The notes beneath the pieces were generated by a model. The model saw only the letters and a list, made by a program, of their open reading frames with translations, did not search any database and was not told the DNA's origin. A DNA stretch of 38,238 bases. Origin: [Borrelia] turdi (GTDB lineage: Bacteria; Spirochaetota; Spirochaetia; Borreliales; Borreliaceae). This document shows, piece after piece, positions 18,300-27,113 of this stretch (the stretch's first letter is position 1; every line of letters starts with the position of its first letter). Location: assembly GCF_008828755.2 (NCBI RefSeq), contig NZ_QBLM01000004.1, positions 1 through 38,238 of the forward strand. Direction: 5' to 3'. Made by a program: the position numbers and the translations under genes.

Positions 18300-19170
18300 G
18301 GATAGACTTTTAATGGGGAAAATATTATTCTATGGGGCATTATTAATTTGTATTTTTTTAGCTTTCTTTTTTTATAAGCAAAAAGAAAACAAAGTTATTT
18401 ATAATAAAATTGTTGAAAAGTCAGGCAATAGGGTTTTTATTGAAGAGACTTTTACGCATCTTTTAGAGGATGACAATTTAAAAGAGTTAGTTTTTATAAA
18501 ATCAGAGCTTATGGCGCCCTATAATATGAATTATGAAAAAAATGAGAATATAACAGGTTATTTGATAGATGCCTATAGGGCCATGAATCCTGGTTATAAA
18601 TTTGATTTTAAAGTGTACGACAATAAAATTTTAGGTTTTAAAAATGTAATTTTTGAAGGATTTGAAGATGCTAGAGTTTCAAGGTATGAAAATGATTTGC
18701 CAAGTGAAAAATGGCAGCTAATAAAGGATTTTAATATTGGAGATCCGAATATAGATAAAAAATTTTTTCATTTAAAATTTCCTTTTGTAGTAAAAAATAA
18801 TTTACGTGTTCTCCTTTCTAAAGGATTCTTTAAGAAAATAAAAAAAATAAAACGATTGAAGATTACTTTAATTTCTAATGAAGGTAGAGAATATAAAATA
18901 GATATAGAAAATTTTTTACTAAAATATAATCTTTGATTTAAGTTAGATTTTTTAAATAGTAGATTTTTGATTAGGACCAAAACGCTGTTTATTAAATTTT
19001 GTTTTATATGGCAATACAATGAGACTTTTATACTATTTGGAAAAGCATTTGTTAGTTTATCAATTTAAAATGCATTTATTTATATAAATGCATTAAGCTC
19101 AAAATACAGGAAGATTATCAATAAAAGTAAAATATAAAATTAAAAAATTATAACAATAATAATAATTATG
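17800..19170 (+). repeat. Inverted repeat, copy 2 (two-gene cassette)
   Basis: Plus-strand counterpart of 11,040-12,371. The enclosed 5.4 kb carries nicotinamidase, PF57/62 and PF50. Recombination between the copies would flip this segment. Confidence 0.85.
18313..18936 (+). CDS. Membrane-anchored hypothetical protein (cassette gene B, copy 2)
   Basis: A 207-residue homologue of 11200-11835. The N-terminal anchor is [17 protein letters not shown]. Conserved parts include [27 protein letters not shown] and [16 protein letters not shown]; the C-terminal end ([12 protein letters not shown]) is identical in both copies. Only about four differences fall in the last 115 residues, against dozens before. 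Function unknown; probably an inner-membrane-anchored periplasmic or secreted partner of gene A. Confidence 0.8.
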   Translation: MGKILFYGALLICIFLAFFFYKQKENKVIYNKIVEKSGNRVFIEETFTHLLEDDNLKELVFIKSELMAPYNMNYEKNENITGYLIDAYRAMNPGYKFDFKVYDNKILGFKNVIFEGFEDARVSRYENDLPSEKWQLIKDFNIGDPNIDKKFFHLKFPFVVKNNLRVLLSKGFFKKIKKIKRLKITLISNEGREYKIDIENFLLKYNL

Positions 19171-19547
19171 TTTTTATTAAATTGTAATATTGGTAATATA
19201 CAAGAATCTATTCCAATAATCTTTGATTTAGTAATAATGGTTCACTTGTTTGTTGTGCAACTAAAAAAGATGCATAAATTGAAATTTTAAAATCAACTTT
19301 ATAAACCTATTTGAATGGCAAAAGAAAATTAAAATACTATAATTTTACATTTTTATTTATATATCTTTTTCTTTTTTTTATTATCTCCAATAATTCACAT
19401 CATTATATCAAATATATATAAGTATATTCAAAATTAAAATAAATTTATTTACAAATTTATCTTCATCTAAATTTCTACAAAATTATATGTAAATAATTCT
19501 TTATTTTTTTAATAAAATGGCATTCAATATTTAATAATTTTGTAATT
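18937..19547. other. Intergenic: end of cassette repeat, then no gene
   Basis: The first 230 bp or so belong to cassette copy 2. The remainder up to PF49 is AT-rich with no supported gene. Confidence 0.45.
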
Positions 19548-20168
19548 TTATTTTCTTTTTTTATATTTTTGTTCTTTTCTATAAGATTCATACTTTGATG
19601 CAAGCTCTAAAAAATATATTCTATTTTCCTTGTAAAGACTTTCTAATATAAAGCTTATTCTTTTATTACTTTCTTTGCAAAATTTATACAAATCTATATC
19701 ATTAATTAGTATTCTAATAGGAATTTCAAAATTATTATTGGAATTTCCTAATTTATTATTTGTGTCATTTAAATCATGTGCTTTGGTTTGTTTTTTAATC
19801 TGTTTAAATACATTAGTAAATCCGATTTCTTTAATCCTGTCAATAGTAACAACGCCATCAAGAACTTTTTGATAAACTTTTAAATATCTATAAGCTTGAG
19901 TTTTGGCAATTACAAAATGCCGTATAAACTGATCAAAACTAGTAAATCCATCGTACCTATAAAGTTCTCTTGTTTTAATTTCATATAAAATTTCCATTCT
20001 TTTAATTATATTATTAACCTCATTTTTTAAATTAAATTTTAATTGATTTTTTAAATCATTATAGTTTGCTAAGTCTTTATCTATATCATTTCTTTCTAGA
20101 GAAAATGAAATTCCCCTGTCGCTTATTATTACTTCTTTTTTATGTTCTTTTTTCCCTTTTATGCTCAT
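19548..20168 (-). CDS. PF49 plasmid partition protein (ParB-like role)
   Basis: A 206-residue Borrelia PF49 protein. Recognised by NDLKNQLKFNLKNEVNNIIK, TRELYRYDGFTSFDQFI and the segment AKTQAYRYLKVYQKVLDGVV (residues about 90-110), followed by a basic C-terminal tail. PF49 is thought to act as the centromere-binding partner of Borrelia ParA. AAAGGA precedes its ATG. It lies 59 bp downstream of ParA on the same strand, the normal PF32-PF49 order. Confidence 0.88.
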   Translation of the reverse strand: MSIKGKKEHKKEVIISDRGISFSLERNDIDKDLANYNDLKNQLKFNLKNEVNNIIKRMEILYEIKTRELYRYDGFTSFDQFIRHFVIAKTQAYRYLKVYQKVLDGVVTIDRIKEIGFTNVFKQIKKQTKAHDLNDTNNKLGNSNNNFEIPIRILINDIDLYKFCKESNKRISFILESLYKENRIYFLELASKYESYRKEQKYKKRK

Positions 20169-20202
20169 ATAGTTCCTTTTTTTGAATTTTTGTTGATTTA
20201 TT

Positions 20203-20218
20203 AGTGCACTAAGTGCAC
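20203..20218. promoter_or_regulatory. Paired GTGCAC palindromes between ParA and PF49
   Basis: AGTGCAC occurs at 20203-20209 and again at 20212-20218, each containing the palindrome GTGCAC, nine bases apart and thus nearly one helical turn. Placed between the two partition genes, they could be a partition-site or operator element. Function is inferred from position only. Confidence 0.35.
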
Positions 20219-20227
20219 AATTTGATA

Positions 20228-20983
20228 CTACAGAATAAGAATATTTTTTAAAGCATTTTCGGCCTCTTTATAGTATATTTCATTTTTAGAAGGTTCTAAA
20301 ACCTCATGTATAAAGATTTTTATACCATTATAATTATGGATTTTACCCCTAATATAGTTTTCATATTTTTTATATAATGCACTTTCTATTTCTTTTAATG
20401 TGTTTCTATTTTTTATGAACAGATTTTCTACTATAGAGATATAATAATTTTTATTTTTAATATTTTGAAATTTACTAATAATTTCCATTAAAATATTTAA
20501 GCTTTCTATTGCCCATTTTTCAACTTGAACTGGAATTATTACATAATCTGTAGCACTCAAAGCGTTTCTAAAAAGAAAATCTTTACTAGGCGGCGTGTCA
20601 ATCAAAATGTAATCAAAGTTATAATTTAGTATATTTTGACTTAGATGATTTTTTAAGCAATCTTCTTTATTTTCAATATATTCCCAATTAAAATCGTCCA
20701 AAACAGGATGAGATGGTATAAAAGAAATATGATCATTAATTTTATTAATACACTGTTCGAAATATGTTTCTTCCTTTAGTATTCTATATATATTGTATTT
20801 TTTGATGTCATTAAGATGTTTTTCAAAATAGGAGGTTAAAGAATTTTGTGGATCTATATCAATTAATAATACTTTTTTATCCAAATTTTTAAGTATGTAG
20901 GCAAATAGTATTGCTAATGTACTTTTACCAACTCCACCTTTTAAGCTTGCCATTGTCATAATAGTCGGTCTATTGTGTTGCAT
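20228..20983 (-). CDS. parA: PF32 ParA-type partition ATPase
   Basis: A 251-residue Walker-type ParA that segregates the plasmid by ATP-dependent binding to nucleoid DNA with its PF49 partner. Motifs: deviant Walker A KGGVGKST (15-22), LLIDIDPQNSLTSYF (A' region), DYILIDTPPSKDFLFRNAL (Walker B region) and PVQVEKWAIESL. Full family length. AAGGAA precedes the ATG. The PF32 subtype defines plasmid compatibility in Borrelia; which type this is needs an alignment. It is intact, unlike the ParA fossil at 30797. Confidence 0.95.
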   Translation of the reverse strand: MQHNRPTIMTMASLKGGVGKSTLAILFAYILKNLDKKVLLIDIDPQNSLTSYFEKHLNDIKKYNIYRILKEETYFEQCINKINDHISFIPSHPVLDDFNWEYIENKEDCLKNHLSQNILNYNFDYILIDTPPSKDFLFRNALSATDYVIIPVQVEKWAIESLNILMEIISKFQNIKNKNYYISIVENLFIKNRNTLKEIESALYKKYENYIRGKIHNYNGIKIFIHEVLEPSKNEIYYKEAENALKNILIL

Positions 20984-20995
20984 TGTATTCCTTTT

Positions 20996-21026
20996 TTGTT
21001 AGTTATTTTTTAACAATTAAATTATA
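20996..21026 (-). promoter_or_regulatory. ParA promoter region with inverted repeat
   Basis: On the minus strand a perfect TATAAT (21021-21026) lies about 40 bp upstream of the parA ATG. Between them TTGTTA (20996-21001) and TAACAA (21011-21016) form an inverted repeat, well placed for autorepression. The -35 is weak. Confidence 0.45.
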
Positions 21027-21651
21027 CCAATATTTTATGTTTTTATTAATGGTTATGGCTTTTATTGTTTTTTCTTTTTTTTAAAATTTTGCTTTCATTT
21101 GATACTTTTTGATAATCCTTAGATAATTTGGGTGTTAAATCCATATTGCCTTTTAATTAACATAATTATTAATATCTGTAGAATTAATTCTTATGTGCTA
21201 TTTTTTAGATTAAAAGAAAGCAATAAAATAGATTTAAATTATATTTAGTGTTTTACTAAATATAATTTAGTAAGCTTAGAAAGCTTCTAGTTGTATGTAA
21301 AATATGTGTTTTATAATGGCTTAGCAAGTATAAGTGATAATTTTGAGGTGGGGGCGCCTAATAAAGATAGGATCCTTTTATGGCAGTATAATTAGTAGGT
21401 ATTTTGAAATTTAAATCTTTATATGTTTTATGATTTATTGTAGCGAGCTTACTATTTGTAATATAGAGATTTTATATTTTTATAATCTGAGAAGTAGTAG
21501 GCATTAATACATAATGTTTATTATTTTTGTTATTTTTTACTGGTGATTTATTACAAGAATCAAATAGACTATAAAGATAAAAAATTTATAAAGTGTAAAA
21601 TAAGGTTGATAAAGACAAGTAAAATAAGGTGTAAAAAAATAAGTTAAACAA
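21027..21651. other. Intergenic, candidate origin-side region
   Basis: No gene supported. It holds the 15-bp stem-loop listed separately and a local GC-rich patch (GGTGGGGGCGCC, about 21,347-21,358). Confidence 0.4.
21235..21269. repeat. Stem-loop, 15-bp perfect arms
   Basis: TAAATTATATTTAGT (21235-21249) and its exact complement (21255-21269) enclose the loop GTTTT. It lies about 250 bp upstream of parA. Neither strand shows a clean terminator T-run, so a replication or partition role is as likely as termination. Confidence 0.6.
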
Positions 21652-22180
21652 ATTTTAGATACAAAAGGGTTAATAAAAGAAGAAAGGCTATTTGGAAGTT
21701 TTGGGAATTCTAGTTTGAAATTTTATTCAAAAATTGAGAAAATTAATATAAAACAATATACGGTCATAAGGATAAGCTTAATATCTAGAATTAAAGGAGA
21801 TTGTGAAAAAGATAAAAAATGATTTATTCTTTAATTTTTTATCTTTATTTTTTAAACTTGCTAAATCCATTTTAAAATTTTTATTAATCTATTAGGCCAT
21901 TTAATTCCTATTTTATTGTCTTTAACACTCTTTATGCTCACAACATATCCTAAAAAAGTTTTAAAAATATTATCTATTTTATATATAAAGGCATCTAAAA
22001 ACAGGCTTTGCAAAATTATGTCTACGTAGGAACATTAAAAATAATAAACTTATTTAAAATGTAGTATTAGAAAAAAATATTAATGGTAAATATTACATTT
22101 TTATAGCATCTAAGTGTCTAGATATTAAAAATAACAATAAAGGTAAAGATAATAAAAAAGAGGGTAATTGATATTGATAA
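21652..22180 (+). pseudogene. Decayed unidentified gene
   Basis: A 56-codon frame without a start (21652-21822) reads ILDTKGLIKEERLFGSFGNS, then KINIKQYTVIRISLISRIKG. A second coding-like piece near 22,080-22,170 reads NGKYYIFIASKCLDIKNNN. The stretch between them is broken. Family not recognised. Confidence 0.35.
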
Positions 22181-22386
22181 TAAATATCAAGGATTTTTAG
22201 CAAGTGATAGGGGGTTAAAAAATTAATTATACTAGGCATTTAATGTAGAAAAAAGTTTAAACTGAAATCTTAGTATAAAAAAATAAAGTAAATATCTTTA
22301 GGAAAAGATATTTATCAATAAATTTGTAAATAAAGCTATAATATAAAAAAACACAAGTTATATAATCGGGGAGGATCTTTTTATAA

Positions 22387-23187
22387 TTATATTAATTTAA
22401 TTAATTTTTCCACTATTTTTGCTGAGTTGGAAGAAGCTTTTTTTAAAAATTTTTTATAATCATCATAGTTATTTTCATTATTAACTATATCAGATATTCC
22501 CCGGATGATTATAAAAGGAATTTTAAAATTATATGCTACTTGAGCCATTGCGGCGCTTTCCATATCTATTGCAATTGCGCTTTCAAATTCTTCTGGAATT
22601 TCTTGAAAATTTTGGTGGTCAATGAATTGGTCACCGGTAATTATTAACCCCAGATAAGACACCACGTTGCTTATTTTTATTTTAGAAGCTTTTTGTATAA
22701 GTGTGGCGTTTGCTTTAAATTTTTTAGGGTGTTCTGGAACATGTCCAATTTCATAACCAAATCTATGTAAATTAAAATCATAGCTTGTTGCTTCTGTAGA
22801 TATTACAACGTCTCCTATTTTTATGAATTTATTTTTATTGCTATAAATTCCACTAACAACTCCAGCATTAATTATATGGCTAATTTTATATTTTGATATA
22901 ATGTAACTTGTCCAAAGGGCTGTGTTTATTTTTCCAACTCCAGTAGCTATGGTAATTATATTGTGATTAAACACCTTCCCAAAGGTAATCTTTTTTTTTC
23001 TTTTATGTTCTTCTATTGAAATAGATTTTTCATTTTGAATGATTTTATTTATTTCAGCTATTTCTGTTTTTGTGGCTGATAATATTAAAATATTGCTTTT
23101 AGAATTTTCATTTAGTTCATCTCCCCAACTATTTAAAACAATAAATGAAAAAATTGCTAATATGTTTGCTATATTTTTAATCCTCAT
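22387..23187 (-). CDS. mtnN: Exported MTA/SAH nucleosidase
   Basis: Cleaves the glycosidic bond of methylthioadenosine and S-adenosylhomocysteine, releasing adenine; part of purine and methyl-cycle salvage. Family landmarks: Glu42 in SATKTEIAEI (E. coli Glu12 position), NAGVVSGIYSN, IGDVVISTEA, DMESAAMAQVA with Met209-Glu210 (E. coli Glu174), and Asp233 in RGISDIVNN (Asp197). All catalytic positions are kept. Residues 1-22 are a signal peptide (IANILAIFSFIVLNSW) absent from the cytosolic enzyme, so this form should act outside the cytoplasm. In B31 a comparable exported homologue is BBI06 on lp28-4. GGGAG precedes the ATG. Length 266 residues. Confidence 0.93.
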   Translation of the reverse strand: MRIKNIANILAIFSFIVLNSWGDELNENSKSNILILSATKTEIAEINKIIQNEKSISIEEHKRKKKITFGKVFNHNIITIATGVGKINTALWTSYIISKYKISHIINAGVVSGIYSNKNKFIKIGDVVISTEATSYDFNLHRFGYEIGHVPEHPKKFKANATLIQKASKIKISNVVSYLGLIITGDQFIDHQNFQEIPEEFESAIAIDMESAAMAQVAYNFKIPFIIIRGISDIVNNENNYDDYKKFLKKASSNSAKIVEKLIKLI

Positions 23188-23519
23188 AAAGAAAGCTCCC
23201 TATATGTTTTTTATTAATTGATATTGGATATTGTAAATTAATATTTTCATATTTTTATTACCAGTTTAAATAGTATTTCAATATTTTATTATTTATAATA
23301 TATGTGTTATATAATTATCAGTATTCTATACTTAGAATAAGTTTGTTTTTGATAAATTAGTTTGGTGTTATTTGATAATGATTGAACTAACATTTCTAAT
23401 GTTTTTAAAAATTTTATCATCTCTCAATGTGTAAATAAGCTTATTGTTATTATTCAAGTTGAAAAATTTTTTATTGAAAGCTTGTTTATCTTGATAAAAG
23501 ATATTTTAAAAGTTTGGAT
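23188..23519. other. mtnN upstream region
   Basis: No gene. It presumably contains the mtnN promoter, but no box pair stands out from the AT-rich background. Confidence 0.4.
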
Positions 23520-23563
23520 ATATATATAGATAAAGATATTGATATATCTTTATCTATATATAT
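23520..23563. repeat. Large stem-loop, 20-bp perfect arms
   Basis: Arms 23520-23539 and 23544-23563 pair exactly around the loop TGAT; the core is AGATAAAGATAT and its complement. Neither side has a terminator T-run. It stands alone between mtnN and the next lipoprotein gene. Confidence 0.85.
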
Positions 23564-24429
23564 TGTAAAAGTTAGTTGAATGAGGTCGGTTTAATATATC
23601 CACCTTATTTAAGGTTTATGAGTTAATTTTAGTATGTTAAAGTTAGTTACTAATGCTTTCTAAAAAGCATAGCATTTTTAGCTTTGGTTAAAAACAAAAA
23701 TTTAAGTTCTATTTAGTTTAATAAAAATTTAGATTCCAAGAATAACGAGACTTATTTTCCTTTTTTATCTGTGAAGATGTTAATTGTTTCTTTGCATCTT
23801 TTTAATAAGATAAAGAATATAATTTGTTAGTATTAAAATTTTTATCTTCTATTCTGGGAGAGATTGTAATTAAAATTGGAAAGCTTTTTGAATTAAAACT
23901 TGAGCAAAATTAGAGAATTTATGAGAAGTTTATTGTTAATAGAAATTTTATTAAAAAACCAAATAAGAAATTTAAGTGTTATTCATACTTTCATTGGAGG
24001 ATTTTTAGCTTAACATTGTTTTAGACCAAGGATAATAAAGAATTCTCTGCTTATAATTTTCATTAAATTTAAGTAGAGGTGAATTTCTCAATAAGCAAAT
24101 TTATTTTTACTCCAAATATATTCTTTGATGCTATCAATAGGGGGATACGTTAATTAAAAGAAATATTTTTTAAAAGCATTAGGATATATAACATTTTGCA
24201 TAGCAAAATGTTAAGAGGTGGGAAAGATTATCATAGGAAAATAATAAAAGCTTGAATAAGTATTAATGATTTCTTTACAATGAAGATTTTGAAAAATGAA
24301 AATATTTTAATTAATATTTTATAGACGAAGTATATGATTTAGAATCATAGCAGTTGTATTAATATGGCTATGTTATGCAGGAGTAGGGGTTCAATTTATT
24401 AATTTAGTTTAATTTTTATTTTATCAAGA
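23564..24429. other. Gene-free, traces of decay
   Basis: A coding-like scrap at about 23,845-24,000 on the plus strand (LSSILGEIVIKIGKLFELKL) ends in stops. Nothing else is supported. Confidence 0.35.
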
Positions 24430-24680
24430 TTAGCTTTTATTTCTTTTTCAATCTATCAAATGTTTTGTTCACTATCGGAAGTCTTTAAGGAAGCTAAAGA
24501 TACTCATAATAAACTTAGCAATGCTAAGTAGTGTCACTTGAAGAATTTTCTAAATTTTTATCTGGCTTTGAGAATTATTGCAGTAATATTATTTATCATT
24601 GGTTCTGCTACTTCTACTTTTATTTCAGAGGTTATATCTTTTTTATTTGGGATTATTAATTAATTTTTGAAACTCTTTTT
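24430..24680 (-). pseudogene. Inverted fossil of the neighbouring lipoprotein gene
   Basis: The minus strand reads DITSEIKVEVAEPMINNI, then, one frame over, KPDKNLENSSS, followed by stops. The intact lipoprotein at 24886 has the same elements in the same order (PEVRVEVESMDNINVSA, KPDKNLEDSSS, residues about 100-130). The fossil points away from the intact gene, so the two form a head-to-head partial duplication. Strongest match 24,540-24,640. Confidence 0.65.
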
Positions 24681-24885
24681 TTATCAATGCCTAGAACATA
24701 AACTTGCAAATGAATTTAAAGATAAGCAAATATTCGTAATATTTTAACCTTTCCTTATGTTCAAGCATTAAAGCTTAAAATTAATTTAAAATTAAAGAAT
24801 TAAAGTGAGGCATATTGAAAGTAAAAGAAATTTTAATATACTTGCATTATAATACTATATATCTAAGACTAGAGGAGAGGGATGT

Positions 24886-25968
24886 ATGATCAATAAAATT
24901 TTCCATGTTTCGGGTGTTTTTTTAATTTTAATGATTAGTTGTGATTGGAAAACTGTTAAAAATAAAAGCACAGAAATTTCTGAGTTATTAAAGAAAAGTG
25001 AAGAGGAGACTAGAAATCAAGAAGGTAGAGACTTGGATAAAAACTATATATCTAGAAATAGCATGTCTAATATTGATGTAGGTGCTGTTAATTTGGGAAG
25101 TTTATTAAATGTGAATTTAATCAATCATCCACATCAAGTTGACAAATCTATAATCTCAAATGGGGAAGCTATAGCTCCTGAAGTAAGAGTAGAAGTAGAG
25201 TCAATGGATAATATTAATGTTAGCGCAATAACCCCAAAGCCAGATAAAAATTTAGAAGATTCTTCAAGTAGCTCTGCTATTGGTGTGGGGATTTTGCCTA
25301 TTAGAGTCCAAGAAGGATTTAGTAAAAAAACTTTACCTAGTAAATTGAAAGATTTGGAAAGCTTTCTGAAAACAACGTATGAGAAGGAAGCCTTTAAGGA
25401 AATTAAAGATATGCAAGATAGAATTAGTAATTCTAATATAGGAGAAGGAATTGTTAAGTTTCAAAAAGAATATGAGAGTCTTTTTAGTTTATTTTGGGAT
25501 ATGCAAAATAAGCTTCATACCCAAAGGGATTTACTTAGAAAAGATATTAAATTTAAAAAAAATATAGAAAAATATAAAGTTATGTCTATATATTTTTCAT
25601 ATATAGAGAAAAAAATTAAAGATTTCCATTTAAAGTTGGATGAAATCCAAAGCAATTTTCAAATTGCAGATAGTCATTGGGGTAATGCGAACTCTCTTTT
25701 AAGAGAATCTATAGAAAAATTAATTCAAGCGATTAAAAAAAGATATGATAATGAGTGTCGAAAGCAAGGTCAAATTAGTGGATCTGTTAATTGGCGAGAT
25801 ATAAATCAGGCTGATAATTTTGCTAAGGATGCAAAGCACAATGCAGAATATTCTATGAATAACTTAGAAAATGCAGCGCACTATTTTCAATATAATTACT
25901 CAGTTAAAAAAGAAGCTCAAAGGTTATTAGAAGAAATTCAAAAAAAATTCTCACAAATGGGTATTTAA
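24886..25968 (+). CDS. Surface lipoprotein, unrecognised helical family
   Basis: A 360-residue lipoprotein: signal peptide with Cys19 in LILMISC, then a polar, Ser/Asn-rich linker to about residue 145. A helical C-terminal domain follows (KLKDLESFLKTTYEKEAFKE through NLENAAHYFQYNY, to AQRLLEEIQKKF). It reminds me of the P35/P37-type immunogenic lipoproteins of Borrelia linear plasmids, but I cannot assign it firmly. AGAGGAGAGGG gives a strong ribosome binding site; a TATAAT at 24848-24853 is the likely -10. A dead inverted duplicate of its N-terminal half lies just upstream. Surface exposure is inferred. Confidence 0.8.
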   Translation: MINKIFHVSGVFLILMISCDWKTVKNKSTEISELLKKSEEETRNQEGRDLDKNYISRNSMSNIDVGAVNLGSLLNVNLINHPHQVDKSIISNGEAIAPEVRVEVESMDNINVSAITPKPDKNLEDSSSSSAIGVGILPIRVQEGFSKKTLPSKLKDLESFLKTTYEKEAFKEIKDMQDRISNSNIGEGIVKFQKEYESLFSLFWDMQNKLHTQRDLLRKDIKFKKNIEKYKVMSIYFSYIEKKIKDFHLKLDEIQSNFQIADSHWGNANSLLRESIEKLIQAIKKRYDNECRKQGQISGSVNWRDINQADNFAKDAKHNAEYSMNNLENAAHYFQYNYSVKKEAQRLLEEIQKKFSQMGI

Positions 25969-26040
25969 TAAGTAATATTTAAATATTTTAAGTGTGTAAT
26001 ACATATATTAGTTCATTGCTAATATATGTATTTATAAATT

Positions 26041-26650
26041 AATGTCAAAAACATTATGGGATACTTTCAATAAAATGGAAGAGTATGGAGTATATATGAC
26101 AAAGAATTTAAAGTATTAGACAAAGAATTTACTTGGCATTTTTAGCTAAAATACTTAATTCTTCAAGTATTCTTATTTTAAGAACACTATTATTAAATAT
26201 TCGTTCAGAAAAATTAAAGCCAAATATATAAGCAGGTTCTAAGCAAGAAGAAGATTTAAATAAAAAAATAAAAAACACACTATTTAATGATTTAAGAAAT
26301 TTGATAGAAACAGTTAATGTATATAAAGAAAAGTATACAAAAAGAATGTAAGAAGAACTTGAGGAGTAATATGAAATATTGGCTTTCAAAGAATGGATTT
26401 TAGCAAACTAAAAATTCAGAAAAGATATCCGACAATTCTAAAAGATCTGTAAAATATAGAAGACATACTTATATCAATTTAAGTGCTGTTGATATAAATG
26501 AATTAAAAGAATTCTAAAATATTAGAATTTTGGCAAATTTAAAGGCATTTACTACAAAAAAATTGTTTTATTTTATTAGATTGTCAAAATGATAAAAATC
26601 TTATAAAAAGAGATGCCAATAAGATTAAATCTCATGTAAACTTTTAATTT
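26041..26650 (+). pseudogene. Decayed helical protein gene
   Basis: Across several frames the plus strand reads LRTLLLNIRSEKLKPNI, LNKKIKNTLFNDLRNLIETV, KEKYTKRM, YRRHTYINLSAVDINELKEF and NLKAFTTKKLFYFIRLSK. The pieces are in order and separated by single stops or shifts, about ten in all. It follows the lipoprotein gene and may once have been a second surface-protein gene. Family not recognised. Confidence 0.55.
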
Positions 26651-26786
26651 GTTAAAACCTAAATCAGCTTGTTTTTCTCGCCTTAAGTTTTTCTTAAAAA
26701 TTAATTACTACAGTATTCTATACATCTATTTGCGATTTATGTGCTCTCTACCAGAGCTAATGGATAGCTTAACCCTTTAAAAAAGC

Positions 26787-26972
26787 ATGCAGCCTTGCGA
26801 TTTTAAAGGTGTTATTGATTTTAAAAAGACAAAATATGCAAGATTTTTCTTGCTAAAAGGTAACAAAATTAATCAAATAATGAGAGTTGTTGGGGAGGGC
26901 ATAAGCAATGAGGATTTTTTAACTTACTTGAAGCCCGAACTTCTTGATTCATGCTATTGCTATTTACAATAA
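26787..26972 (+). pseudogene. 61-codon fragment, unidentified
   Basis: Reads MQPCDFKGVIDFKKTKYARF, then VVGEGISNEDFLTYLKPELL and stops at TAA. It has protein-like composition, but no ribosome binding site, and coding-like sequence continues in other frames on both sides. More likely a fragment of a larger lost gene than a small protein. Confidence 0.35.
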
Positions 26973-27113
26973 AATTCATTTAATTCTATTGATGCTGCTG
27001 TTAGCTCAGAGCATCAAATTATAGTATACTTTATCTAAAATAGTAATTAAAATTTCTATTTTTTAAACTCTCTGCTTATAAATAAAGCACTAATAATACA
27101 AAAATAGAAATAA

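Noticed and set aside
18768..19019. 83-codon minus-strand frame
   Set aside because: Antisense to the conserved 3' end of cassette gene B; shadow only.
26129..26389. 86-codon minus-strand frame
   Set aside because: Shadow of a plus-strand fossil whose peptides are clearly more protein-like.
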